64,000 bases of DNA from Charina bottae (GCA_023362775.1 JALMGJ010000018.1:2419001-2483000); one strand, 5' to 3'; counted from the first letter of the stretch, positions 1 through 12,539 are shown. Notes: generated from the letters alone by a model not told the origin. Numbers and translations: made by a program.

Positions 1-3
1 AAC

Positions 4-311
4 AGCCTTTCTCAACCTTTTGACCCTGGAGGAACACTTGAAATATTTTCCAGGCCTCGGGGAACCCCTGCACATTCCGGCTCAAATATAGGCCAGAAGT
101 TACAAAATTATTCTATTCGTTTCATGGGTAGGCCTGTCTATATGCATTAACCATGTTCTTAAACTGAAAATAAAGAATGAAACTTACCTCTTTAATGTGA
201 ATTTGCCCAAATTTGAAATAATTTTTAAAATAAATTGTGATCTCCCAGGGAACCCCTAGTGACCTCTTGCGGAACCCGAGGGTGCCACGGAACCCTGGTT
301 AAGAGACCCTG
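4..311. mobile_element. hAT-like non-autonomous element, at window edge
   Basis: Similar over its whole length to the complete copy at 19513-19797: start AGCCTTTCTCAACC, interior GGAACCCCT-type segments, and an end resembling GAGACCCTG. The left flank lies at the window edge, so its target duplication cannot be checked. Confidence 0.75.
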
Positions 312-830
312 GTCTACAGCATAATGTGAGAAAACAACCAGTGCTACCTTTCTTCCCCATGCATGTTAGTGAAGTCTTGGAAGGCATCTGGTGGGCTTAG
401 ATTGGAAAGATGTTGGTTCAAATTGCTCTTCAAATAGTACTATCCATTGAGGAATGTGGGGGCATTTTCTCTCAGGCAGCCAACCTTAGGGCTTTTTTCA
501 GGGGAGGAATCAGGCCGCACACCCCCCACTCACGAGCTCCTTGGAGAAAGGCCAGCTGGGGCTGTATTTGATAGCATGCAAGTCCAGCGCATTTACTGTA
601 CAGAGCAGCAAATTGAGACAGCTGCCTTGCGCTGTATATAATCTCCCATTTACTGTATATTGGACACGGCCACCTTACTCTGTTTCCAACTTCCACTACC
701 ACCAACTGTGTTGCGGGAGGGGCAAATGAACTTTCCTGGGGGAGAAGATGTGAGCACATGATCTTTCTGAGAAGGAATGATGTAGATCTACATGTTGGCT
801 TTGGAAAAAGTGTTGAGGTGGTCAACTTGG
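312..830. other. Unassigned intergenic sequence
   Basis: No gene or named repeat recognised. Small frames here have no coding features. Confidence 0.5.
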
Positions 831-836
831 GCAAGG

Positions 837-1267
837 CTAGGCTGACCATAATTCCTTGAGACAAAAACGGGACATTGGGATGGTAAAACGGGACAGGGTC
901 TTATGTAATATTCCGTATTCATGAAAAAGACAGGTCCCTGCCCCCCGGTCTGCGCGATTGTCCCCGCCTACAAACCCCGCCCCCGGTCCGTGCGATTGGC
1001 TCCCACCTGCAAACCCCACCCCCCGGTCTGCACGATTGGCTCCCACCTGCAAACCCCGCCCTCCTTTGCCACGCGCTGATAGGTGGGAGGGCTTCCTCTT
1101 CCGGGCTGCCTCCAATCGGCAGCTCCAGCTCGGATCCTCCTTCTGTGCCATTCCCGCTGGGTTTAAAAAACGGGACAAAATTGAGATTTTTATCAAAATG
1201 GGACGGTTGAAAAATGCTAAAAAAAACGGGACTGTCCCATTCAAAACAGGACGTATGGTCAGCCTAG
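837..1267. mobile_element. Non-autonomous DNA transposon with 14-bp terminal inverted repeats
   Basis: The ends are CTAGGCTGACCATA and its exact complement TATGGTCAGCCTAG. A 6-bp direct repeat GCAAGG lies on both sides (831-836, 1268-1273). Subterminal regions carry ACGGGAC/GTCCC motifs in inverted orientation. The centre (about 935-1075) has three C-rich units like those inside the hAT elements at 5587 and 21984. No transposase is present and the superfamily is not certain. Confidence 0.75.
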
Positions 1268-1685
1268 GCAAGGCAGACATTGTTCTTGGAGGAACACATG
1301 TTTTATTCCTCCAGCATTAACAGGCTAAGGTAGCCGGCGAGGTTTTGATAGGAAACAGTGGCCCTTGGGCTTGGCATAGAGGTGAGGTGCTGACTGAGCA
1401 GCAGGGCTGGAACGAAAAGGTGGAGTTTCATTTTGGACCCATGTCAAAAAGGGGGCAGGTCTAAACCGTTCCCAAATGTTCAAGCGCCTTTATGAGTAAG
1501 AATTCTTTGTGCATACTTGGCAGTATTCTCTGTGAATACTCTGTCAACAGTGTGTGTGTGTGGTGTTATATAACCCCAAATTATGGAACATGTCGGGCTG
1601 TTTTTCTAGGGCATCAACCAACAGGCTAGCGAGCTCCAAGAGTTCCCCAATGGCCCCCAAGACCAATTCACTCATATTCAGACAG

Positions 1686-1752
1686 GGTTTCTCAACCTTG
1701 GCAACTTTAAGACATGTGGACTTCAGCTCCCAGAATTCCCCAGCCAGCATGA
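1686..1752. mobile_element. Hairpin MITE, single arm
   Basis: One arm only: GGGTTTCTCAACCTTGGC through AGAATTCCCCAGCCAGCAT. The opposite arm is missing. Confidence 0.7.
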
Positions 1753-2339
1753 TCTAACTGGCAATGTGGGGGGTTGCAATACTTTATATGGGGGCCTGGC
1801 TGTGACTGTCTGGATGTTAGGACCTTGTCTGCATCTCAGCCTTGTCTGGAGATGCTGAGTCTTGAACCGGGATGTCTGGTGTGCCCAGTATGTGCCCACT
1901 CATAGTTCCAATGAGGAAGGGCCATTTCTGTCCCCTAGACCAGAACTTCGTGGACCAGAATTGGCTAGTTGAGTTCCCTGGATTTCAGGAGGTCATAAAT
2001 GCCTCCGTCGGTTCCTGCCAGGTGCCCTGGTACTTGTGATTTTAGTACTTCTAATATATTATTTTAATTAAAAAAATAATGAGCTGAGAAGCTGGCATAG
2101 GGCAGGTGCCACCTTCAGCTTAATGTCCAGGAATTCTGGCGCATGGCTGCGGCCTGAAGTTTTGCTTGGAAGTGCTTGGATTCCTGTTGGCGCATTTTTT
2201 TTGGCCAGGGATTCTGCTGCTCCAGCCAGAGCCTCAATTCCCTATGAGGCCATTCATCCACCTTTCCTTTGAGCTTAACTGGGAAGCAGATCAGCTGCCC
2301 AAAAGTGAGCTTAGCCCACCTGAAATTAGAGATGCAACT

Positions 2340-2405
2340 CTTTTCTGGGTAGGGGGGTTGGAATAGAATTGCTCCAAGGTCCCTTCCAAGCCTATGATTC
2401 TAAGG
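2340..2405 (+). mobile_element. CR1-type LINE 3' terminus
   Basis: AGGTCCCTTCCAAGCCTATG followed by ATTCTAAGG is the CR1 3' end with its ATTCTATG-type tail. Upstream extent uncertain. Confidence 0.6.
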
Positions 2406-2885
2406 CTTAGCTTCCTAATGTAACCTTTGCACGGTTTCCTTCCTGAGACAATTCAGCAACCCTTTTTTCCTGGCCGAACCGAGCTTGATGGCATTTACGG
2501 CCAACCCCGTGTGCAAAAATTTTTTAAAAAATTAAAATTAAAACCGCAGTGGTACTTTTCCACTCCTGAAGGTTTTTGAGTGTAGCCTGTGCCCTTTTGG
2601 GCAGTGGCCAGAAGAGAAGTAATCTTGCAGATCAGACTTAAAGCTGGGGTTTGAACTTGTCTTGCGGTTGAGATGGCGTGCTGATAACGCTTTGTTCTGT
2701 TTGAGAATGTGCTGTCAGAAGCCCATTAAGGACATGGGGAAGGGACCGGAGAGGAGGAGGAGAGGAGCCGTCTACTTGGGAAATGATGGGTTTTGGGATC
2801 AAGTGAGGATGATTCATACATTTGGCAGGATTATATGGGAGAAGTATGGCTAGCAAGTTTGCTTTGAAGGATCAGTCTAGAGCAC

Positions 2886-2996
2886 CGTTTCTCAACCTTG
2901 GCAACTTTAAGATGGGTGGACTTCAACTCTCAGAATTCCCCAGACAGCATGGGGAATCTTAAGCATCTTAAAGTTGCCATGGTTGAGGAAGACTGC
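2886..2996. mobile_element. Hairpin MITE, degraded
   Basis: The left arm (TTTCTCAACCTTGGCAACTT) is well preserved. The right arm is partly deleted but still recognisable as CTTAAAGTTGCCATGGTTGA. Confidence 0.7.
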
Positions 2997-4661
2997 AGGA
3001 ACCTGATGAAATGCTTTCTGCAAACCCAAGTATAGATTTTGGGGTCCTCAAGACTTGCTTTAAACACTGTGCGCATTTGACACCTAGGTGGCAAGCGCCA
3101 GGCTCTGGGGAAGAGCGAGCCCACTGGCCTTTCCTTCTGGTGGCATCCAGGTGTACAGACAGAGAGGTGCCCAATGTCCCTATGAAATCCAGCATCTCTC
3201 CTGGCCAACCAAACAAGCCAACATCTGCCCATCCCTTCTCATGGGTTCTATCTCACCACCTGACACCCTTGGCCATGGGCGTGTGTGTGTGTCTTGGGGG
3301 GAGTGTAATTCTGGCCACAGAAGAGTTACACTCCCCTGCCATGAACTGCAATTTGTGTTGCTGTGGATCGGAATATAAACCCCACACCGTGAACCGTCTG
3401 GTTCTCCACTGTGATGCTAAAATACTGGCCCTCCAAGAGAGCATCTGCCGGTGTGCACAGTCCCCGTGTTGTCTTGATCAGTGGCGGGTCTGTGTTATGT
3501 AGCTTTGATGTTCTGATGGGGCTTAAGCTGCAGAGATTTCCCTGGGGTGGGGGCAGGAGTCATTACTTGGCTGGAGTTGCCGTTTTCTGGTCAACAAAAT
3601 CAATCTCTCGCAAATGGATGTGTTCTTCAACAGGTTTCAGGTAGTGCTGGGAAGAAATTAAGTACCCCAGTGCAAAATCTGGACACTGCTTGCTTTAAAA
3701 TAACATTTTCCTCCCTCATTTGCAGGGCAGAAAAATAATCTTGCAGTCAGAGTGCTTTAAACATTCCCAGAATGTTTTTATTTTCACGGAGGGGGCATCC
3801 ATAGGAGAAAGATGGATGGTTTCTTCTGTGGCCCACCTGTCTGGGGAGGAACATCCTCTTGATTGTGGTCCTATAGCAACCTAGCAAATAGATGGAATCT
3901 GTAACCTTGGGATGCCCTTGAAATTGTGGCTTTCAGGTTGAAGCTTTGTGTGTTGTATCCTAAGACGCACACACTACATTTCACCGCGCTACATTTTATT
4001 TAGGTTATGCCCTGCAGTTGTGTCCAGCTTTGTGGTTATGCTATTCGGAGCCCCAAATGGCCACCACTTGGGTGTCTGGCAACGTCAACATGTACAGTAA
4101 CCGTGCCTTGTTTCTGGATGTCCCAAATGCAGCTGGTTCAGGACTAGATGACATTGTAACTCCAGCTAGAGGGCAGAATATGATTAGGGGAGTAGTAAAA
4201 CGATGGCATGTTATGTACCCATGAACAGGGTTTTTAATTTAGTAGATCACTTCAGTATAGCTTCTGAACATCACCCACTTGCATGAAAATTATCAGAATA
4301 GTATGTAAAGTTCATCTTCCCTTAATGTCCCAGATAGATACTGTAGGTGATGGATGGATATTACATTATGTCATGCTCCCACATATGAGGTCTTACATGA
4401 CTTCCAAGGAGGAGGAAATATTTGTATTTTTATATATCCTGTGTGATGTTTTCAGTTCTATTAACCACCAGGAGGCAATGCACAACCAGTTTCATTCTTA
4501 ATGGGATTGTCAGATGTACATAGCCAGATCTTATTCAATAGGGATCAAATCCTCTACCAGGCATTGAACTCCTGGACCTCTGCCCTTTAGATGACCATAT
4601 AAAGTGCATTAGCTTCAGGAGATATTCTGGTGCTGGTCCTCAATGTTGGCAGGAAGGGATA

Positions 4662-4885
4662 CAGGTAGTCCTCATTTAGTGACCGCCTTGTACAGTGACT
4701 GTTCAGTTACAACGGTGATGAAAAAGGAACTTTGCGACCAGTCCTCACATTGATGACCTTCGCAGGTCTGTAAAGCAAAGGAAAACTAAAGGAAGATCGT
4801 AAGCACCATCGCGGTTTTACTTAGTGACCGTTTTGCTTAATGACCAAGTTGCGGTCATTTGTGGTCGCTAAACGAGGACTACATG
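4662..4885. mobile_element. TA-flanked DNA transposon (Tc1/mariner-pogo style)
   Basis: The ends are CAGGTAGTCCTCATTTAGTG and its approximate complement GAGGACTACATG, each next to TA (4660-4661, 4886-4887). The interior is short with no transposase. Related copies: 27410-27819, 33522-34080 and 59338-59530. Confidence 0.75.
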
Positions 4886-5586
4886 TATATGGAATCTCTA
4901 TATGTAGTCTGCCTTCTCTTAATCTCAGCGATTGAGAGAAAGATTCAGACATTACAATATGTCATGCCCCCATGTATATTTTACATGATTTCCACCCCTC
5001 CTTTGCATGAAAAGTGGGCAGGGGAAAATGCCCTGCTGGTAGGTGACCTATTCGCATCCCCTCCCCTATGGAGACTCTTGCAATTAGGGCTTTGGAGGCA
5101 GCCTGACATGCAAATCTTAACTGGGGATCCGCCACTGTTGCAAATCCCACCCCAAAGTCCCGATCCTGGTGAGAGGGATCTTCAAAACAGTGGGTGCTCA
5201 TCAGGTAGCCATGGGCAGTTCTGCTCTCCTTGCAGCCCCCAATTATGAACTCCCATGGAGTGAAATATGCTGGTCCAGGATATCTAGTAACCTCTGGTAC
5301 CTAGGACGGTCATGCAGAAATGCCTTGTCCTGCTACCATGAGGGGCTCCTTTGGGAAGGGATCTGGGATCCCTTCTCAGGATTTGGGACTTGATCAGTTT
5401 TCCTGCTTGCAAATAGACTTCAGAGTATCTTCAGCTGAACAGCTGAAGTTCCTCTTGGATGTTTCTGAAGCTCCCTCCCACCAGAATTGGGACTTGGAGG
5501 TATGGCCAATAGACCAAGCCTTGTTCATGGCTTCAGTTTGAATGAACTTCATGCTGAACTGCATCTGGGAGATGCTTCATGTACAG

Positions 5587-5786
5587 CAGGGGTCCCCAAC
5601 CTGTGGGCCACGGCCCACTAGTGGGCTGTGGCCTGTTAGGAAGTGGGCCGTGGGGCTCCCGTCTGCAAACCCCGCCCCCCGGTGCACGCGATTGGCTCCT
5701 GCCTGCAAACCCCCCCCCCCCCCCGGTCCGTGGAAAAATTTTCTTCCACGACCAGTCCCTGGTGCCAAAAAGGTTGGGGGCTGCTG
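5587..5786. mobile_element. hAT-type non-autonomous transposon, short copy
   Basis: Same family as the element at 21984-22356. It starts CAGGGGTCCCCAACC and ends AGGTTGGGGGCTGCTG. The 8-bp target duplication ATGTACAG lies at 5579-5586 and 5787-5794. The interior has only about two of the C-rich GATTGGCTCC units, against about seven in the other copy. Confidence 0.9.
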
Positions 5787-5794
5787 ATGTACAG

Positions 5795-7485
5795 GACCTG
5801 GCCCACCTGCCTGCTCTGTTAGAAAAGGAAAAGGATCAAGTCTGGACATCTTTGTTCAGAGAATTTCTCCAGCTTAACCCAGCCTTTCCCACCTGACATG
5901 TTCCAGATGTGTTGGATGTACAAGTTCCAGAATTCTCACTGAGGTTTCTGGAAGTTGTAGGGCTAAGATATTGGCAGGTGACAGGTTTCAAAGAAACAAC
6001 TTAAAGGTATTTTTTTTTTCCTTTTCATTTTGAAAGCTCCGGCCACCCACTGCGCCAAGTTATGAAACAGGGATAATCACACAGTTCGCTGTGCAAATCT
6101 CATGGTTTTGCTGTTTGTTTTAATTAAAACAAAACACAAAAACACAGCTTTCTCTTTATTCCTCATTACAAGAGAAACCCAGAAGGGAGGGGGAACATTT
6201 GGAAACATTTTTCAAAGTGATTCTACACCACAATTTACTTAATGTCAACAGTCTTTACACTCATCTGAAGTAGACACTCTGATTTTGAAAGCACAAATAC
6301 CTCTCAGTACAAAAACAAGCAAATCTCCCCCAGGAGCTATATGAAACATTCGTCAGGCACAGACTGATCTAAGAAAAGTAATTCTGAACAAATCCAAGTC
6401 TTTGGTTTAGAAACTCACCACTTGTTTCCTGGACAAGTTGCATAATGACACATAATGGTTATGATTTTCTTGTGGATTCAGCTGGAGACATGACATCCCC
6501 CAGTGCTCCCCAAAAGCTACTTTGTGTTGTGTTGTGTAGAACATCCCACATTTGCCTCTGCTAAACAAAACCTTGTGTGGCTTCAAAAATGTCCTTCAGC
6601 AGAATACGTACAAAAGATAACCGTGTGCTCGTAATAAAAATAAGTAAGGAACCCGGACTTATTTAAGTGGCTTTCTTCTATCTTTTTTTGTTAAAACTAC
6701 CTTCGACCTCAGGCTATCTAGCTTTAGATTGTCCCCTTGTCCGAGCACACATCCATGCTAAAGGTTCTCTTTCCGTAGCAGAGCATTTGAGATGCTGAAT
6801 CTGCACACCGTTATGTTCAACATAGCCCAGAGGGTCGGGGTCCTCTGATCTTCTGGCACTTTCAAATCTGACCATTTTTAAAAGGACTTTTAAAAAAAAT
6901 CTGAGAAAAGGTCTGGCAGACTGGACAAGGCTGATAAGGAATGCTCTTGTCATTTTTTTTAGATGTCCAAGGACCGATCTAATCTTTACAAATGGACTTT
7001 TTCCTTCTCTGGCACTTCTGGCATGAGCTGTGTGACTATATGGATTAAAAAAAAAAGTTTAAGAAAGCAGAGGCACCCCCATCCCCTAAACTTTTGAATT
7101 TCGTTTAGGAAGGAGAATAAATATGGCTGAACCTTGACTGGGGCTAACATTTGTTCGAGCACCGATTGCTCTGGGATGAAAGCTTAGATTTAATCCCAGA
7201 AGAATTCATGGCGAAATCTTTTCATAACAGAGAATAAAGGTTTAGTTTAGGTAGTTTTGTGTGGTAACAGCAGTTTGTTTGATATTGTTATCAGTATACC
7301 ATCAACCACCACGAGCTTTGATTGCTTCTCTAGCTGCATAACATAGAAGAGCATAGCTCAAGGTCCCAGATAATACGCCTCTTCAAATGCTTGAAGATAA
7401 ATGATGATGTTAGATTAATATCTCACCTTTTCTCCAGGAGGTCAAGACACTGACATGAGGTCCATCATCACATTATTCCCATAAG
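5795..7485. other. Repeat-poor block, possible 3' UTR on minus strand
   Basis: The only longish block in the first 20 kb without an obvious mobile element. See the candidate poly(A) signal at 6155. Confidence 0.4.
6155..6160 (-). promoter_or_regulatory. Candidate minus-strand polyadenylation signal
   Basis: On the minus strand GAGGAATAAAGAGAAAG is followed within 10-25 nt by a GU-rich stretch (GCTGTGTTTTTGTGTTTTG), the layout of a vertebrate poly(A) site. The 1.1 kb upstream on this strand (6161-7300) has none of the repeats seen elsewhere. The transcript is unknown. It could be a distal end of SLC16A2, which would imply a 16-kb 3' UTR, or another gene. Confidence 0.35.
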
Positions 7486-7735
7486 AACAATCTAGCAAGG
7501 TAGGCTACTGTAGGCTAAGATTTTCTGGCCCACAACCATCTGCTGAACTTCCATGGCTAATGGTAGACTTGACCTGCCTCTCTGCAGTTCCAATCACTAC
7601 GTCACACTGGCTCTCTGTCATTTTTAATGTGACATAAGGGGGAAATGATCAGATGGGTGGAAAGTGGCCCTGCAACGTGTATTTAATTAACTTTCAATTA
7701 AACGTAGATTTTTCCTGCCTCACCTAGTTGTTCGG
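7486..7735. repeat. Recent direct repeat, copy 1
   Basis: About 245 bp almost identical to 8677-8925 (about five substitutions and one 5-bp indel). Shared landmarks are TTTCTGGCCCACAACCATCT and GACATAAGGGGGAAATGATC. No target duplication and no TG...CA ends were seen. Confidence 0.9.
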
Positions 7736-8286
7736 AGTACCATCAAATGGTACATGACTGTCCCAAGAGTTTATCCCCCTTCTGTAAGTGGGCTTTGACT
7801 GCAGGAAGTTCTCCCGCATTAATTTGCATTTCCCAGCTTCAAGTTATCCTGCATCTCACATTATGTCCACGGCTGATGTGTCCACAAATATATTGCCGTG
7901 CAGTGAAACAGCACCAACACACCAGTGATGTTTATAGCCTGCTAGGAGAACTTTTCCAGCATTCATCACAGTTCACCCCCAACCTCTTTCCATTAACCCA
8001 AGGCATCTGGGCACAGGAGCTGGCCACTGCCACCATCCATCTCACTGGCACTGAGCCAGTGGAAACAGCTGTTATTGCAGTCCGGCTAGTTCACTTGCCA
8101 GGGTTCAGGCGTGCAAAGAAGTGTAACTTGCTGTTGGCAACTGTGGTGACTGAAAATAATTAATGCAAGTATTTAATGTGACTGTCAAGAAAATATGTTT
8201 TGCAAGGCATCCAATTGAAGAAACACCCTAGTAGTTATAAATGAATGAAGAATCTATTTATTTTTTAGAGTTCCATATTTATAATC

Positions 8287-8403
8287 GGGCATCCATGGGG
8301 GAAGAGGGGGCTCAGAAAGTCAAAATGACTGGTGGGTCTTTGATCCCATGGCCAAAGCTGCCATCTTGACTTTGCTGACTCCCCTTCCCCATGGATGCCT
8401 GAT
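8287..8403. repeat. Foldback element, same family, short
   Basis: GGCATCCATGGGGGAAGAGG at the left and CCCTTCCCCATGGATGCC at the right, with AAAGTCAAAATGACTGGTGG and GCTGCCATCTTGACTTTGC between. Confidence 0.65.
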
Positions 8404-8676
8404 CACAGGGCTGATGGCTGGATCAGACTACCTTACAGGATTGCCAGCACTGCTGTAAAATGAATGGTGAAGCTACTCTTGTATGGCCCAGGACAGAGAT
8501 GTTTGATCTTAGCATTCAGTGGGTGGAGGTAAAGATTTTTCAGACAGTCATTGAAGAAATGCAGCATATCCTCATCTTTGTATTCACTTGAGATCTGAGG
8601 GCTGGCGGCCTTGTCCATTGGCAAGTGGTTCGCTACTTATTGTAGTTGGTCACCAACATCTCCAAGGAAGCAGAAC

Positions 8677-8925
8677 AACAATCTAGCAAGGTAGGCTAGG
8701 CTAAGATTTTCTGGCCCACAACCATCTGCTGAACTTCCATGGCTAATGGTAGACTTGACCTGCCTCTCTGCAGTTCCAATCACTACGTCACACTGGCTCT
8801 CCGTCATTTTTAATGTGACATAAGGGGGAAATGATCAGATGGGTAGAAAGTGGCCCTGCAACATGTATTTAATTAACTTTCAATTAAACGTAGATTTTTC
8901 CTGCCTCATCTACTTGTGGCTTCGG
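8677..8925. repeat. Recent direct repeat, copy 2
   Basis: Same orientation as copy 1, starting 1191 bp after it. About 940 bp of unlike sequence lies between the two, so this is not a simple tandem duplication. Confidence 0.9.
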
Positions 8926-9463
8926 GGACTGCTCATTGTAGTTATCTTTTTCCTATCTGGTGTTGGATGCAAACTTGCATCATTCTAAGCCATAATCACA
9001 GTAGCTCATTTTCCCAGGGTATCTGCAGAGAGATGGCACGTTCTAGTCTCTGCAGACATATTTTTGATAGGGCGCATTTTTGATAGCCATGCTCATCTTT
9101 TCAGTTATTCACTGGGCCTGAAGGCCAGGCCTGCAGAATATGACAGATTGTCTCAGCTCTTATCTCACACTGTGTATTTCCAGGCTGATGCTTAATTCAC
9201 GGTGATACGGGACAGAATGTTTCTTCTTCAGTTTTCTCCTTCTAGTTCTCATTCAGTTTGATGAAAGAGGTTATGCTTTTAATTTTTTTCTTGCACAGGA
9301 GAAGAGAATTTCAGTGAAATCCTCACGGGTGGGGAAGCTTGTTCTTGGTGATGCGACCACCAAAGTGTTTGTTCTGTGTCTGTTAATGTTCTGTCTTTTA
9401 TGGTAGAGTCCTCTCTCTAGAGGCTGCAGATCCCCATGCTTATCATGCTTCCACTCAATCACA

Positions 9464-9627
9464 GGGATGTCCAGGGGGGGGGGGGGTCAAAAAAGCGAAG
9501 ACGTTGGCTGTGACCACATCATCAAAGCCCCACCCCTTTTTGCATGCATTGCATAAAAAAGAGAGCTTTTGATGGCTATGGCAGCCATGTTCACTTTTTT
9601 GATCCATCCCCCGGGGATGCCTCTGAG
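9464..9627. repeat. Foldback element of the GTCAAAAAAGTC family
   Basis: Left arm CAGGGATGTCC, a run of G and GTCAAAAAAGCGAAGACG; right arm GCAGCCATGTTCACTTTTTT, GATCC and GGGGATGCCTCTG. The two arms are inverted and diverged. No ORF. Confidence 0.65.
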
Positions 9628-10769
9628 GGAACTCTTCCAAGGGGGCTTTTTTGATAGTAGGGCTACTCTCCCCACTTAAGGGGAATCCTCTCCTTGATAA
9701 ATGGTTAGAGAAGGTCAGCTGTTTCCCCTAGATCAGTCACCCACCCAGTTATTTTGCCTATGAGTTGGGTGGAAACTTTTGAAAAGCGATTTGCAGCATA
9801 GAGTATAAGGAATTGTTGAGTGGATTCTCCAAAGCAACTGGCAGTCTTAGTGCGTGTGGGGGAGTCACAAGACAGTGTTCCACACCAAGACTGTCAAATC
9901 TGAGGGGCTTTCACTAAAAGCTTTGCTTGAGGACATGGAATCTCCAGAAGGGATGCCTGGCTTGGATTCTCCATTTCCTGGGGTCAAGTAGCAAAACCCA
10001 GCCATGGTTGGTAGAGAAGAGGTCCAAGAGAGCCGCAGGAGGACCTGTTGACTTCTCCAAGTCCTCGTTCTCCCCAGCCCTTGTCTGTTAATTGCCTACT
10101 GCTCTATGCAAAGGGAGAAATTCCCAAATTAAGGTGGGTCTTTTCTTAGGGAAGAGGAGAAACCTAAGCAGGTCTCTTCTGGAAGTGTGGCTGTAAAAGG
10201 GTACGTGCGTTTCAAATGCAAGGGTAGTGAAGGACACAGAAAGGATTCAGCTGCTATGTTAATTAGGTTACACACCCAATGGCTGGGGTCATATGCTACA
10301 CTCACAGCTACTATGTTTTGGTTTTGGCTTAGTGCAGGGATAATCTGCCACCTAAAAGCCTTACACATACACACACCAGCTCTCCATATGCAGCTCCCTA
10401 CATGCTGACGTCATGCTACCAACACTGAGTGGCCAAATACCCACATTTTCTCATCCCAGTCTTTAAAAACCAAAACATGGGGAATGGAGTAGGAAGCCTG
10501 TGGAGCAAACCTGTCCCTAACCCCTGAAGCAGCTGAAAATAACAGGCTAAAGTATTTCTCTCCCAGCCTTTTTGGGAATGTTATCAAATCGCTGGGCTTC
10601 CTTCTGCAGCCCTCCTGAAGGTTGGGACGTTGAACTGTGGCCTCCAATCCCCACTGCTTTCTTTGTTGTGCAAACCCAGTAAATGGGGTTTAGTGCAATA
10701 CATCAACTTGCACAACTACGACAGCTAATCAAGGACTCCTTTGGACTTCTTTAATCCATTCTACTGGAA

Positions 10770-10999
10770 CAGAGGTTCCCAAACTATTCCTTTGTATGGA
10801 ACACTGCAACATAATCAAAACCTTTTCTACTACATATGCCACCTGTAGCAACAACGGCATACACTTTTTCTTCTGCTGGCATCTACAGGACTCCAAAATT
10901 ACATTAAAATTATTTGGCCAAAATCCCATCCAATGGCAAAATCTCATGAGTCTCTCCACCTGAATTCCTGCACGCCATCAGATCAAACCTTGGGAACCG
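10770..10999. mobile_element. Possible hAT-like fragment
   Basis: GGTTCCCAAACTATTC near the left end and CTTGGGAACC near the right end form a short inverted repeat. No clear target duplication was found, so this is a weak call. Confidence 0.35.
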
Positions 11000-11429
11000 T
11001 TTTATTAGAAGCACACTAGGCTTTCTGGACATCATGGGACCCTCTGTTCGAAAGTGATACTGTATGTTGCTGTTTCCAAATGCCTGAATGTGTCTTTCTG
11101 CCAAAGAATTTGTTTCAGCTCTTGAACATGGAGAAGTTGGGTTGGATGAGGAGGTAAGCAATTATTTCAAAGTCCAACAGAGGCTAGAATTCTTACCACA
11201 GAAATGTAATTTGAACCAGTTGTCATGACAAATCAAAATTCTCACATTTATAAAACAACATTTTTTTTTCTTACATCACCTCTACCTCAAGGGAGAGCAA
11301 CCTTTTTAGCAGCCCAGTATTCAATATTATTTGAGTTCAGAAACCATAGTACGTGGGGGGTGGGTTCTTGGTTTTGTTTAATGAAACCATGTTAAGTATA
11401 TTTTATGACTTACAACACTGGTTTCCTAC

Positions 11430-11545
11430 CAAGGGCATCCAAGGGGTGTGTGACAAAAGATGGTGATCATGATCAAAACTCTGATCCGTTTTACATGTAT
11501 CATGCATGAAACACATGTACAAAAAGGGTGAGGCTTAGATAGGGT
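11430..11545. repeat. Foldback family, single arm
   Basis: GGGCATCCAAGGGGTGTGTG, then AAAAGATGGTGATCATGATC. One arm only. Confidence 0.45.
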
Positions 11546-12100
11546 GGCTTAAACCCCCCTTTGCCGATGCCGATTTCCTACCTCAAAATGGCAGGGAACC
11601 ACGCCACCAGTTTTGAGCAACTGTGGTCACGGGTGGCTCTGAGGGCCACACCAGGCCTTAGGCTGCTCATCCTTGATTTACCCCGAAGAAAAACCAATGG
11701 TACAAAAAAATGTCATTAATTATCATAACACAGAAGAGTTTGAGCGATTAGCAATACATTTAACATTTGATATGTATGATTGTCTTGGGAAGCAGAGAAA
11801 CTGCCCAGAGGAGAAAGGAAAAAGCTTTGGAAAGAATGAGCTGTACACTTCTCTGTGAAAAACAGTCACGAAGAACATTTAAGCATTTTTTTAAAAAAAA
11901 ATAAAGGGTGTCACACAAATTGAATGAATGCAATCAGGTTACATGGAACATGCTTAGATCACGCCAGTCTAATTTCTCCTCTAGGAGACAACTGGATCAG
12001 AAGGGCTTTTCCTGCAGATGAATTCTGAGATTTAGCATTTCATCCCCAGGTGTGTAAGGACTGGGGAGGGAAAACACAGTAGCTAAGCTTCCCTATCAGA

Positions 12101-12235
12101 CAGGGTTTCCCAACCTTGGCAACTTTAAGATGTGTGGACTTCAACACCCAGAATTCCCCAGCCAGCAAGGCTGGCTGGGGAATTCTGGGAGTTGAAGTCC
12201 ACACATCTTAAAGTTGCCAAGGTTGGGAAACACTG
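12101..12235. mobile_element. Hairpin MITE, full length
   Basis: A foldback of the same family as 60503-60621: left arm with TTCCCAACCTTGGCAACTTT and right arm its complement, meeting at CCAGCAAGGCTGG. The flanks no longer show a clear 8-bp duplication. Confidence 0.85.
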
Positions 12236-12539
12236 ATTTATCCAATGCTTTGTTTACATAGGGACAGAATTAACTCATTTTCTGGGTTCACATAATACTT
12301 TGAATCATACATTAAGCAAATGAGATGGGTCCACACAACAGGGAAACCCTGGCCTATGATAAGGTTTTGCTTTTTATATCTTGGGGTACAAGTGCACCCC
12401 AAGATTTACAGAGGGAACAGCCAACTCACAACCCAGAAATACATGATCCCAAAGGGCAAGGCTGAATTGTTTGACCTTTTTTGTCTACTGGGGTGTTTTG
12501 GGAGATTTTAAGGGGCAAACGCCATTTGGTAGAGGCTTA

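Larger units (their letters stand above)
1274..5578. other. Intergenic, few old repeats
   Basis: Apart from the MITE arms, CR1 terminus and TA-flanked element listed, nothing recognisable is seen. Confidence 0.5.
8926..12100. other. Intergenic sequence
   Basis: Contains the listed foldback elements and a weak hAT-like fragment. No coding exon was recognised. Confidence 0.5.
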
